From: Ectobacillus polymachus
GTDB lineage: Bacteria; Bacillota; Bacilli; Bacillales; Bacillaceae_G
NCBI RefSeq assembly: GCF_048159605.1
Contig: NZ_JBLREB010000004.1
Span: forward strand, 161,958-225,957
Direction of reading: 5' to 3'
Length of the DNA: 64,000 nt
Shown here: piece by piece, positions 1 to 7,903 of the stretch
Layout of the letters: each line of letters begins with the position of its first letter
Position numbering within the stretch: position 1 is the stretch's first letter
The notes under the pieces: model-generated
Databases searched by the model: none
What the model saw: only the letters and a program-made list of their open reading frames with translations
Told to the model about the DNA's origin: nothing
Made by a program: the position numbers and the translations under genes

Positions 1-500
1 TTGCACGGTGTATCATCCATCAACAGCTCAATTTAAAATTCGCTTTCACGTTAACGCAGCGATTTTATACTACATTTGGAACGAATATAGATGGTGTTTG
101 GTTTCCGCCGTCGCCACATCGTGTTGCAAGTATTCAAATTGAAGAGCTTCGTGAACTTCAATTTAGTCAGCGTAAAGCAGAATATGTAATCGGATTAGCC
201 AAACAAATTGTGAATGGTAACGTAAACATAGCTGAAATGCGTCATCTCTCTAATGAAGAGATTGAGAAGAAGCTGTTGCCACTACGCGGAGTTGGACCGT
301 GGACGGTTCAAAACTTCTTGCTATTTGGATTAGGACGAACAAATATGTTTCCAAAGGCAGATATTGGTCTGCAGCGTGCCATCCAGCAGCTATTTAAACT
401 AGAAAATAAACCAACTGATGAATTTATGGAACAGCTAAAGAGCGAATGGGAGCCGTACGGCAGTTATGCATCCCTATATCTTTGGCGTAGCATAGAGTAG
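1..500 (+). CDS. DNA-3-methyladenine glycosylase (AlkA/YfjP type), 5' end outside window
   Basis: C-terminal part of a base-excision repair glycosylase that removes alkylated purines. The frame is open from base 3 (A-R-C-I-I-H-Q-Q...) to the stop at 498-500, so the start lies upstream of the window. The visible 165 residues hold the helix-hairpin-helix GPD fold: LRGVGPWTVQNFLLFGLGR followed by PKADIGLQ, whose Asp is the expected catalytic residue. The FxSQRKAEY segment before it is typical of the family. It sits 10 bases ahead of an rRNA methyltransferase gene and could be cotranscribed. AlkA family is well supported; exact substrate range cannot be told. Confidence 0.88.
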   Translation, partial: ARCIIHQQLNLKFAFTLTQRFYTTFGTNIDGVWFPPSPHRVASIQIEELRELQFSQRKAEYVIGLAKQIVNGNVNIAEMRHLSNEEIEKKLLPLRGVGPWTVQNFLLFGLGRTNMFPKADIGLQRAIQQLFKLENKPTDEFMEQLKSEWEPYGSYASLYLWRSIE

Positions 501-510
501 GAGTAAAAAC

Positions 511-1902
511 ATGAACGAAAAGCAGAATGTAAGCCAATTACAATTAGGACAAACTTTCCCCGTCACCATTAAACGAATCGGGATTAACGGAGAAGGAGTT
601 GGCTATTTCAAACGCCAAGTCGTCTTCATACCGGGAGCACTACCTGGGGAAGAAGTAGTAGCAGAAGTAACAACCGTTAAACGAGGATATGCCGAAGCGA
701 AACTTAAGAAAATTCGCAAACGATCCTCCCAGCGTGTCACACCGCCATGTCCGGTATACGACCAATGCGGCGGCTGTCAGCTTCAGCATCTCTCCTATGA
801 GGGACAATTAGAGCAAAAACGAGACATCGTCGTCCAAGCCTTTGAAAAATACACAAAAATCCCAACGAATATCATTCGTCCAACCATCGGGATGGAAGAT
901 CCTTGGCATTACCGTAACAAAAGTCAGCTTCAAGTCGGTAAGGAAGAACAAACGATCATCGCTGGTTTATATGCGCTAAACTCCCATCGTCTTGTAGACA
1001 TTTCAGACTGTCACATCCAGCATACAAGTACAAATGAAGTAACGAAAAAAGTGAAGCGAATCCTAGAGCGACTAAATATTCCAATATACAACGAACGAAA
1101 GAAAACAGGAATCATACGTACAATCGTTACACGTGTTGCTATGCAAACCGGAGAGCTTCAGCTTGTACTCATTACGACTAAGCAAGACTTTCCGCGCAAA
1201 GATCAGCTTGTAAAACAAATACAAACGGCATTGCCGCACGTAAAATCAATCATGCAAAATGTAAACGGTGAAAAAACATCCCTTATTTTTGGTGATGAAA
1301 CATTCCGCCTATCAGGGAAAGAAGTTATTCAAGAAACACTTGGCGATCTTTCCTTTGAACTATCTGCAAGAGCATTCTTTCAATTAAATCCTGTTCAAAC
1401 GGTAAAGCTTTATGACGAAGTAAAAAAAGCTGCGCAGTTAACCGGCAACGAAAAAATCGTAGATGCATACTGTGGCGTTGGCACAATCGGATTATGGCTT
1501 GCCCCGCAAGCAGCGGAAATTCGTGGTATGGACGTCATTCCTGAATCGATTGAAGATGCAAAGAAGAATGCCGAGAAGCACGGATTTACCCATACTAAAT
1601 ATGTAACAGGGAAAGCCGAATACTGGCTACCTAAATGGGTGAAGGAGGGCTGGCAACCAGATGTTGTTGTCGTTGACCCACCGCGTACCGGTTGTGATGA
1701 GAAGCTGTTAGATACAATTTTAGAGGTTAAGCCGAAGAAGATGGTGTATGTGTCTTGTAATCCGTCGACGCTGGCAAGAGATGTAAAGCAGTTGTCGAAG
1801 ATGTATAACGTGGAGTATGTACAGCCGGTAGATATGTTTCCGCAGACGAGTCATGTGGAGTGTTGTGCGTTGTTGGAATTGCGCTGCGCGACTTCATTGT
1901 AA
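511..1902 (+). CDS. rlmD: 23S rRNA (uracil-C5)-methyltransferase, RlmCD/TrmA family
   Basis: SAM-dependent enzyme of 463 residues that methylates C5 of a uridine in 23S rRNA. An N-terminal TRAM domain (about residues 8-68) is followed by Cys80, Cys86, Cys89 (CGGC motif) and Cys167, the four ligands of the family's 4Fe-4S cluster. The Rossmann part has DAYCGVGTIGL and VVDPPRTGCDE, and the catalytic nucleophile is Cys416 in SCNPSTLARD. The ATG follows GGAGTAAAAAC closely. Bacillus has two paralogues (YefA, the proven RlmCD, and YfjO); this one lies beside a YfjP-like glycosylase, so it may be the YfjO type and the exact target U is uncertain. Confidence 0.9.
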   Translation: MNEKQNVSQLQLGQTFPVTIKRIGINGEGVGYFKRQVVFIPGALPGEEVVAEVTTVKRGYAEAKLKKIRKRSSQRVTPPCPVYDQCGGCQLQHLSYEGQLEQKRDIVVQAFEKYTKIPTNIIRPTIGMEDPWHYRNKSQLQVGKEEQTIIAGLYALNSHRLVDISDCHIQHTSTNEVTKKVKRILERLNIPIYNERKKTGIIRTIVTRVAMQTGELQLVLITTKQDFPRKDQLVKQIQTALPHVKSIMQNVNGEKTSLIFGDETFRLSGKEVIQETLGDLSFELSARAFFQLNPVQTVKLYDEVKKAAQLTGNEKIVDAYCGVGTIGLWLAPQAAEIRGMDVIPESIEDAKKNAEKHGFTHTKYVTGKAEYWLPKWVKEGWQPDVVVVDPPRTGCDEKLLDTILEVKPKKMVYVSCNPSTLARDVKQLSKMYNVEYVQPVDMFPQTSHVECCALLELRCATSL

Positions 1903-2352
1903 ATGGGAATTTTTGGGGTTCGCAGGAATACGGGTTGGGGAGATTTATCGTAGCACGACTTTATTTTGTCGGAATATAGTTAAAATAAAATATAAAATAA
2001 ATAAAAAATCTGTAAATAATCAAATTGAAATCGGTTTTTTGTAAACATGTAATATGCTTAAAAGGTTAAGTAAATGATAGTAAAAGAAACACCTTGGTAG
2101 AAATTATCAAGGTGTTTTTGTGTGTAAAAACAGTACGTAGAGGTAAAACAGGGTTCAACAATATTTCGTTTATAAATCTCTCATCAAGAAGGTGGTGGTT
2201 CCGGATGTAAATATAGAGTGTGCAGTATCGGGAAAAGCGTAATGAGCTTCTTTTGTGAACACAAAGATAAATTTTCGTCGCACCTATTTTTTCGAAATCC
2301 ATGCTTTTTCAGTGTCCTCAAGATAGGAGCACGAAACACGCCTTTTGTATTT
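1903..2352. other. Intergenic region, 450 bp
   Basis: AT-rich stretch between two convergent genes. Apart from the terminator near 2087-2118 I see no open frame with a ribosome binding site, no RNA gene and no clear repeat. Short frames on both strands have low-complexity, non-family-like translations. Confidence 0.5.
2087..2118 (+). terminator. Rho-independent terminator
   Basis: Inverted repeat AACACCTTGGTA / TATCAAGGTGTT with a 4-5 base loop followed by a T-rich tract. It lies 185 bases after the methyltransferase gene and could end that transcript. Confidence 0.7.
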
Positions 2353-3150
2353 TTATTTCTTTACAAAATAATCTTGAATAGACGCAAAAATCAATTCGTG
2401 TCCTTTATCATTCGGATGGATACCATCGGTTAACGTGTTACTTATTTTCAGATTGGCCGCCTTCCGTTTTTGCTCGAATGCACTCCAATAATCAATATAG
2501 TTCCATCCATTTGACTGAATATAGCTTCCGATTGCTGACACATATTCACTGTAAGTCAAGCCATTTCTTTTCTTGGTATCCAAGGCTGTTTCTTCATTAG
2601 ACGGCATGAATACAATCCGTACATCCGGATTCATTTGTTTAAAAGCACTGACGAGACTTTGGATTGTTTGCTCAGATTTCGTAACTTCAACTGAAGCAGC
2701 ATAATCATCAATCGAACTAAGTTCAAAAATTATAACATCTGGTTTAAAAGAAATGACCTCTTGCAGTTCTCCCTTATCCTTCACATCACTCGTTTTATAT
2801 CCATTCTTTGCTACATTCTTCACTTGTACATCAGGATTGGTTTGACGGAACGCTTGTTCAAGCTTTCCTGCCCATGACTGTTCATAAGAGCTTGATCCTG
2901 TTCCAGCTGCCCCGCCGCTTCCTATGAAAGCAACTTTCGGATTTACTTTCCCTAACCACGTTTTGGCAGCTAAACTTTCCTTATCTTTTTGCGCCTGGTC
3001 ATCTTGTTTTTGCACTTGGTCAACTGGGTTCGATTTTTCAGACTGCAAGGTTGTTGCATGTATTTTATTATCCCAATATTGTTTACCAAAGATAATGACT
3101 ACAATGCAAACGACGAGTACTGTTATGGAAAAAATAGAATTTTTAGTCAT
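2353..3150 (-). CDS. SGNH/GDSL-type hydrolase, membrane anchored, degenerate active site
   Basis: Protein of 265 residues with one N-terminal hydrophobic segment (about residues 4-24), so probably exported but anchored, then an SGNH-fold domain. Family blocks are recognisable but altered. Block I reads FIGSGGAAGTG where the canonical form is GDS(L/I)T, placing Gly at the usual nucleophile position. Block III reads FELSSIDD instead of GxND. Block V is intact in form (DGIHPND, Asp and His). The start at 3150 is chosen because GGAGGT lies 5 bases ahead; an upstream ATG 39 bases earlier has no such site. Such proteins are common in Bacillus with unknown substrate. Activity cannot be assumed. Confidence 0.75.
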   Translation of the reverse strand: MTKNSIFSITVLVVCIVVIIFGKQYWDNKIHATTLQSEKSNPVDQVQKQDDQAQKDKESLAAKTWLGKVNPKVAFIGSGGAAGTGSSSYEQSWAGKLEQAFRQTNPDVQVKNVAKNGYKTSDVKDKGELQEVISFKPDVIIFELSSIDDYAASVEVTKSEQTIQSLVSAFKQMNPDVRIVFMPSNEETALDTKKRNGLTYSEYVSAIGSYIQSNGWNYIDYWSAFEQKRKAANLKISNTLTDGIHPNDKGHELIFASIQDYFVKK

Positions 3151-3210
3151 ATTAACCTCCGTTATATTATATAGTATTAATATTACCATATAATAATACG
3201 GACCATTACA

Positions 3211-3522
3211 TTAAAACCAGTTCTCCCAATGAAAAAAGAGCATTCCATTCTTCCTGGATAACCACTTATCTATTACATTTTCAATAACTTCGATAGTGTG
3301 AGTTCTTCCTTTGGCAAATATTCTTAGGGATTTCGTAATCACTGCCTCCATCACCAAGCAATGGCGCATTTGCCGGCCGGAATCACCACGCGGAATACTT
3401 ACAAGCTGATTCCCTCCTCCTAGAAGAATACGAGCTACTTCAGATCCATCATCTGTCTGAAATATCTGAGGTAAACCCTTTTTCAATTTATTGAAGGATA
3501 ATATAACCAATAACGTATTCAT
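3211..3522 (-). CDS. Hypothetical protein, doubtful
   Basis: Open frame of 103 codons that would encode a basic protein with no family I recognise. The predicted start has only a distant AGGTG about 20 bases upstream. Internal Met codons (MRHCLVMEAV) give shorter alternatives. It lies in a convergent/divergent gap between the SGNH hydrolase gene and the 64-residue protein gene. No signal peptide or membrane segment beyond a mildly hydrophobic first 12 residues. It may be a decayed gene or chance frame. Confidence 0.25.
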   Translation of the reverse strand: MNTLLVILSFNKLKKGLPQIFQTDDGSEVARILLGGGNQLVSIPRGDSGRQMRHCLVMEAVITKSLRIFAKGRTHTIEVIENVIDKWLSRKNGMLFFHWENWF

Positions 3523-3788
3523 AATAAATTAAATAATTGAACACCTCAAGAAGTGGAAGATTAAAATTTTTTAAGGGGAATTTTAAGAAAGTTTTAAAAA
3601 AAAGATATTATATTAAAGAGAAGTAATTCTTAACAAGGTAAATAGTATTTACTACCGAAGGATATAATGTGAGAAATTAATTTGATGAGGCAAGAAACGT
3701 TTAGATAAATATGATTTAACTATTTATACAAAGATGTTCATCTAATTTATATATATGGATTAAAAATTATTTAAAAGGAGGTGAGTGT

Positions 3789-3983
3789 ATGCAAATTTCT
3801 GGAGTAGGACATAACGCAATGCAATATTATCAAACTATTAGAGCAACACAACAAAGTCAGGCTCAAGTTCAGCAAGTTGATAATAAAGTGAATCAATCAA
3901 CGCAACAACTGACAAATTTATCAGACCCAGATCATGATGGGGATATTGATGGAAAAGGAAGAGATATTGACGTTCGTATTTAA
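3789..3983 (+). CDS. Small protein with EF-hand/dockerin-like calcium loop
   Basis: 64 residues, preceded by a near-perfect AAAGGAGGTG ribosome site, so very probably translated. Residues 1-48 are Gln-rich and hydrophilic (many Q, N, S, T; likely helical), with no signal peptide or membrane segment. Residues 46-57 read DPDHDGDIDGKG, matching the D-x-D-x-D-G spacing of a calcium-binding EF-hand or dockerin loop. Its own promoter region and a terminator at 4001-4030 make it a single-gene unit. I do not recognise a named family; calcium binding is inferred from the loop only. Confidence 0.72.
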   Translation: MQISGVGHNAMQYYQTIRATQQSQAQVQQVDNKVNQSTQQLTNLSDPDHDGDIDGKGRDIDVRI

Positions 3984-4000
3984 TGTTAATGAATGATAGT

Positions 4001-4030
4001 CTAAGCAGAATTGCTTAGGCTTTTTTATTT
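4001..4030 (+). terminator. Rho-independent terminator of the 64-residue protein gene
   Basis: CTAAGC / GCTTAG stem with a 6-base loop, followed by CTTTTTTATTTT, starting 18 bases after the stop codon. Confidence 0.8.
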
Positions 4031-4045
4031 TATGGAATTCAGTCC

Positions 4046-4219
4046 GTTGAGCCTGGAAAGGCGAAACATAAAACCATATGCTATGCGGGTGGGGAATCAG
4101 TTGTTACACAAAAAAACTCACTTTCAGTTTTATGATAGAGATTGTTCAAGTCTCTAAAATAAGAAAGGAAAGTGAGTATCTTTGCGCCTTTGTTCAAACC
4201 ATCCTTTGGAAGGGTGGTT
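4046..4219. repeat. String of hairpins, possible insertion-sequence end or REP-like remnant
   Basis: Non-coding stretch with four successive foldbacks: GCCT/AGGC (4051-4062), CCATATGC/GCGGGTGG with G-U pairs (4074-4092), a 62-base imperfect palindrome with arms ACTCACTTTC (4116-4125) and GAAAGTGAGT (4168-4177) and an inner TAGAGA/TCTCTA stem, and AACCATCC/GGGTGGTT (4197-4219). No transposase frame is present. The pattern resembles subterminal hairpins of IS200/IS605-type elements or B. cereus-group dispersed repeats, but this is inference from structure. The last hairpin could also end the nuclease transcript on the minus strand. Confidence 0.4.
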
Positions 4220-4256
4220 ATGATTTCAAATCGCTCAGTAAGGTTTTGTATATCTA

Positions 4257-5252
4257 TTATTCGCAAGCAATTCCGTCACCATCTCTATCAAGTTTACTTG
4301 AATAGCCTGGATCTCCTTTGTGTAAAGGAGCTTTTCCAGCCTTTCGTACTGCAGTACAATTTGCATAAAAAACATTATCTTGGCTTTGTTGTGGCTGAGA
4401 AGCTGGTTGTGAGGAATGGCTAGAATTAGATTCAAAGTCACTATCCTCACATGCAATTCCATCCCCATCACGATCAAGCTTTGGAGCGTAACCAGGTTCA
4501 CCTTTTTTAATATTGGTTGCACCCGCTTTTCTTGCCTCGGTACAATTAGCATAAAAAACGTTATCGTTCTGTGCAGTTTTTTGTTCTGGTTGTGAGGATG
4601 GGGCAGGGATTGGAGCGGGAGCTGGTTGTTCTTTTGGCTTCACAGCATCCATATTAAATCCAGAATCTGTTACATAATTTTCAATACTCCATATTCCGGA
4701 TTTACCATTTTTGGAATGATCTTGAATGGTTTTGAGTTGGTTTTCGTATTTTGTGTTTGGTGGATAAACGGCAACACGAGCAAATCCTTTATCCAATAAA
4801 GTCCCATTAAATAGTTCATTTCCAATCCAAACATATGCAAGTAAGCGACCATATTGATCACGTTCTTGTGAATCAAATTCAAGTCCAACTTGCTTACCCA
4901 ATAGTTGTTGTGTTGTAAAATCACTTGCCTCTGGTCCCCAAGGTTCTACAGGTGTACTTGGATTCTTGGTTTCAGGTGTATCTACTAATGTAAATCGGAC
5001 TTTTTCTTCCTTATCATCTATTTTTACTGTAATGGTGTCACCATCAACTACACCGATTACATCCGCATTTTTAACAGATGGTTTCGTGATAGATATACCG
5101 TCAATCTCATATGTAGCAGGTTTTTCTGTCTTAGCTTCTTGTGTAGGTTGTTGCTGCTTGGTTTCTTTTTGCAGTGCAGAAGCTTCTTGGTTACAACCAA
5201 CCAAACTAATAATTAAAATAGATAATGCCCCTAGAATTAACCAATGTTTCAT
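4257..5252 (-). CDS. Secreted thermonuclease-like lipoprotein with two Excalibur domains
   Basis: 331-residue extracellular lipoprotein nuclease. The signal peptide ends in a lipobox LVGC (Cys20). A staphylococcal-nuclease domain spans about residues 54-188 with the conserved active-site set: VDGDT (metal Asp), VRF (Arg), LVDTPET (Asp and Glu) and YGRLLAYVW (Arg). After a Pro-rich linker there are two 40-residue Excalibur calcium-binding repeats (about 230-269 and 292-331), each with DRDGDGIACE; the protein ends exactly at the second. Close in plan to B. subtilis YokF/YncB nucleases. GGAGGAAAAG precedes the ATG. Likely degrades extracellular DNA/RNA at the cell surface in a calcium-dependent way. 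Confidence 0.9.
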   Translation of the reverse strand: MKHWLILGALSILIISLVGCNQEASALQKETKQQQPTQEAKTEKPATYEIDGISITKPSVKNADVIGVVDGDTITVKIDDKEEKVRFTLVDTPETKNPSTPVEPWGPEASDFTTQQLLGKQVGLEFDSQERDQYGRLLAYVWIGNELFNGTLLDKGFARVAVYPPNTKYENQLKTIQDHSKNGKSGIWSIENYVTDSGFNMDAVKPKEQPAPAPIPAPSSQPEQKTAQNDNVFYANCTEARKAGATNIKKGEPGYAPKLDRDGDGIACEDSDFESNSSHSSQPASQPQQSQDNVFYANCTAVRKAGKAPLHKGDPGYSSKLDRDGDGIACE

Positions 5253-5395
5253 TGTTTTTCTTTTCCTCCTATATTACTTTATATAAAATTTACAATGTTA
5301 AGTATAGCAAAAACAGATTAATATTTAACTATAAATGTAATATTTTGTTTGGGTTTGGTATAAGGGAAAATTGTATTGATCATACATCCATTCTA

Positions 5396-5443
5396 TTGAC
5401 CGAATCGGTTTACGGATATATAATTAAATAAACCGATTCGGTC
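5396..5443 (+). promoter_or_regulatory. SigA promoter with double TetR-type operator
   Basis: TTGACC (5396-5401), 17-base spacer, TATAAT (5419-5424). Two copies of a 15-base palindrome in opposite orientation, GACCGAATCGGTTTA at 5398-5412 and TAAACCGATTCGGTC at 5429-5443, cover the -35 edge and the region just after the -10. Each copy is itself nearly symmetrical (ACCGA-AT-CGGT). They precede the TetR gene, so autoregulation is expected. Confidence 0.85.
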
Positions 5444-5473
5444 TACAATATCGTATGAAAGGTAGGTGATAGT

Positions 5474-6088
5474 TTGGAAAAGTTTTTGAGTCTACCTAAC
5501 GAAAAACAAACTGATATTATTAACGCAGCTCTGAAGGTTTTTGGTACCAATGGTTATAAAAAAGCCTCCATTAGAGATATTGCCAATACAGCAGGAATAT
5601 CCAAGTCAATGATATTCCATTATTTTGGTACGAAGAAAGATATGTATCTGTTTTTGGCGCAATTCAGTGGTAATACCCTAATAAATGAAATGAACACGCA
5701 TTTTAACGAAGGCGAAACGGACTTTTTTGAACGTATTAGATTGGCTACAGAGATAAAGGTTTCGGTGATGCGTCAGCACCCAACCATTTTGTCCTTTCTA
5801 AAAAGTATTTTTTTAGAAACGGATGAGGAAGTTGTACAGGAAATTAAATCGATGATGGTACAAAGAGAGGCCTTTCGTTCGCGTATTGCCCTTAATGGAA
5901 TAGATACATCCAAGTTTAAAGAAGGTATCGACCCAACCTTAGTATTGAAAATGCTTACATGGTTTGCCGAAGGATATGTCAATCAGATTGGAGCGAATGC
6001 CCAAATAGATATTGATGATATCAACAGAGAATTTAATCAATGCTTACAAATGCTGAAACAAAATTTCTATAAGGAGGAGTTTCTATGA
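5474..6088 (+). CDS. TetR/AcrR family transcriptional regulator
   Basis: 204 residues. The N-terminal helix-turn-helix (about residues 10-57: ALKVFGTNGYKKASIRDIANTAG...SMIFHYFGTKKDMYLF) is typical TetR. The C-terminal ligand domain is not recognisable to a ligand. Start is TTG at 5474 behind AGGTAGGTGAT. It overlaps the next gene by 4 bases (ATGA), so translation with the ABC transporter is coupled. It most likely represses its own operon through the two palindromes at 5398-5443 and is relieved by a small molecule exported or sensed by the transporter. Confidence 0.9.
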   Translation: MEKFLSLPNEKQTDIINAALKVFGTNGYKKASIRDIANTAGISKSMIFHYFGTKKDMYLFLAQFSGNTLINEMNTHFNEGETDFFERIRLATEIKVSVMRQHPTILSFLKSIFLETDEEVVQEIKSMMVQREAFRSRIALNGIDTSKFKEGIDPTLVLKMLTWFAEGYVNQIGANAQIDIDDINREFNQCLQMLKQNFYKEEFL

Positions 6089-6972
6089 TTGATGTAAAAA
6101 AGCTTACATTGAAATATCCAAGTGGAAAAGGCGTGTTTGAATTAGATTTCTCTGTAAAAAAGGGCGAGGTTATGGGTTATTTAGGTCCTAACGGAGCTGG
6201 AAAAACTACAACCATTCGTGCATTACTCGGCTTTATGCAGCCAAATAGCGGTTCATGTTCGATAGGAGGACTTGATTGCACAAAACGTGCGTCGGAAATT
6301 CAAAAAACTCTCGGCTATATTCCCGGTGAAATAGCATTTCTCGATGATATGAGGGGATATGAATTCCTTAAATTTATGAATGACATGCGAGGCATGAAGG
6401 ATACATCAAGGCAAAAGCAGCTTATCGAGATGTTTGAGCTTGATCCAAAAGGAAAAATCAAAAAGTTTTCAAAAGGTATGAAGCAAAAGTTAGGTATTGT
6501 CACTGCGTTTATGCATAATCCCGATGTGCTTATTTTAGATGAGCCAACAAGTGGTCTCGACCCTCTAATGCAAAATCGATTTGTTGAACTTGTATTAAGT
6601 GAAAAAGCAAAAGGCAAAACGATTTTGATGTCGAGCCACATTTTTGAAGAAGTCGAAAAAACTTGTGATAATGTATTGATCATCAAGGATGGCAGAATTG
6701 TTACGCAGTCCAATGTGCAGACTCTTAAAGATTCGCAACGCAAAGGCTTTATTATCAAGCTTGCCGATGTTGCTTCCGCAACGCAGCTGCTTAAGTCTGC
6801 AGGCTTTGAGGTATATCCTATAGCTAGTGATACTGTTGAGGTATTCGTAACAGGTGAAAATATCGATCGATTCATTAAAACAGCAGCACAGTTTACTGTT
6901 CTTAATTTTGATGTGAAAACCCAGTCTCTTGAAGATATTTTCATGCACTTTTACGATAGGGGGGACAAATAG
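6085..6972 (+). CDS. ABC transporter ATP-binding protein
   Basis: 295-residue ATPase of an ABC-2 type exporter. Walker A GPNGAGKTT (about residues 34-42), signature FSKGMKQKLG, Walker B LILDEPTSGLDP, and the H-loop SSHIFEEVEKT are all present; the C-terminal 75 residues are the accessory domain common in drug/lantibiotic export ATPases. Pairs with the membrane protein gene two bases downstream. The substrate is unknown; the TetR-ABC-permease arrangement suggests toxic-compound or antibiotic export. Confidence 0.9.
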   Translation: MIDVKKLTLKYPSGKGVFELDFSVKKGEVMGYLGPNGAGKTTTIRALLGFMQPNSGSCSIGGLDCTKRASEIQKTLGYIPGEIAFLDDMRGYEFLKFMNDMRGMKDTSRQKQLIEMFELDPKGKIKKFSKGMKQKLGIVTAFMHNPDVLILDEPTSGLDPLMQNRFVELVLSEKAKGKTILMSSHIFEEVEKTCDNVLIIKDGRIVTQSNVQTLKDSQRKGFIIKLADVASATQLLKSAGFEVYPIASDTVEVFVTGENIDRFIKTAAQFTVLNFDVKTQSLEDIFMHFYDRGDK

Positions 6973-6974
6973 TT

Positions 6975-7772
6975 ATGAGCTTTCCATTACTAAAAACAGT
7001 ATTTAAAAAGAACTGGACATTATTCCTTATTTTCTTCGGTGTGCTTACCATGTATATCACTGTAATGATTACAATGTATAATCCCAATGACATGGAGGCA
7101 ATGACATCCATGCTGAAGTTATTTCCGGAAAACATGATGAAAGCAATGGGCATTTCAAAAATGGTTACAGACCTTACAAGTTATCTTGCAAGCTGGCTTT
7201 ATGGATTGTTGATGCTTGGCTTCCCTATGGTTTACTCTATTATTCTTGGAAACAGACTTGTGGCAAAGATGGTGGATAATAGCTCCTTTGTATATCTTTT
7301 GTCAACCCCTAATTCAAGAGTTAAAATCATTATTACACAAGGAGTCTATGCGCTCGCTTCTGTTGCTGTGCTTTTTGCTGCTTTGTTTGGCGTAGGTATT
7401 CTAATATGTTCAGTAATGTTTCCAGGTTCTTTAGATATTGGTGCATTTTTCAACCTCAACCTTACCACGATGCTTGTCAATATGGTGGTAATGATGATTA
7501 GCTTCTTCTTCTCTTGCTTGTTTAATGAAGCAAAGATGTCGCTTGGTTTTGGCTCAGGTATTCCAATCGTATTTCTTCTTATGAATATGCTGGGTGGTGT
7601 TTCAACGAATTTAGAGAATTTGAAAAAGCTATCTATTTACGGTTATTACGATCCGGTAGAAGTGGTTCATGGTAGTGACATTTTGGGAGTCAATCTTGTC
7701 TATATAGGTATAATTGTTATTCTTTTTGTTGCTAGTGTGTTGATTTTCAAAAAGAAAAGATTACCATTGTAA
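6975..7772 (+). CDS. ABC-2 type permease
   Basis: 265-residue integral membrane protein with about six hydrophobic segments (near residues 16-34, 78-98, 118-142, 160-182, 191-207, 236-256). Partner of the preceding ATPase in the same operon, with no gap between them (2 bases). Third and last gene of the TetR-controlled unit; a strong terminator follows. No family-specific motif identifies the substrate. Confidence 0.85.
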   Translation: MSFPLLKTVFKKNWTLFLIFFGVLTMYITVMITMYNPNDMEAMTSMLKLFPENMMKAMGISKMVTDLTSYLASWLYGLLMLGFPMVYSIILGNRLVAKMVDNSSFVYLLSTPNSRVKIIITQGVYALASVAVLFAALFGVGILICSVMFPGSLDIGAFFNLNLTTMLVNMVVMMISFFFSCLFNEAKMSLGFGSGIPIVFLLMNMLGGVSTNLENLKKLSIYGYYDPVEVVHGSDILGVNLVYIGIIVILFVASVLIFKKKRLPL

Positions 7773-7787
7773 TTTTTAGGGTAGTAA

Positions 7788-7838
7788 GGACCCCACTAAG
7801 ACTTAAGAGAAATCGGAGAAGTCTTAGTGGGGTCTTTC
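7788..7838 (+). terminator. Strong terminator, probably bidirectional
   Basis: GGACCCCACTAAGACTT pairs with AAGTCTTAGTGGGGTC, then TTTCTG. It closes the ABC operon and can serve the convergent phzF-like gene on the other strand. Confidence 0.85.
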
Positions 7839-7903
7839 TGCCTGTAAAGGCAAAGGTTGGATGGGCTTCCCCAAAAGTAGGGAAAGTTCCGTATTATAGC
7901 CCA

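Noticed and set aside
6315..6944. Long frame antisense to the ABC ATPase gene
   Set aside because: It is a shadow of a conserved gene on the other strand, without a ribosome site or recognisable protein.
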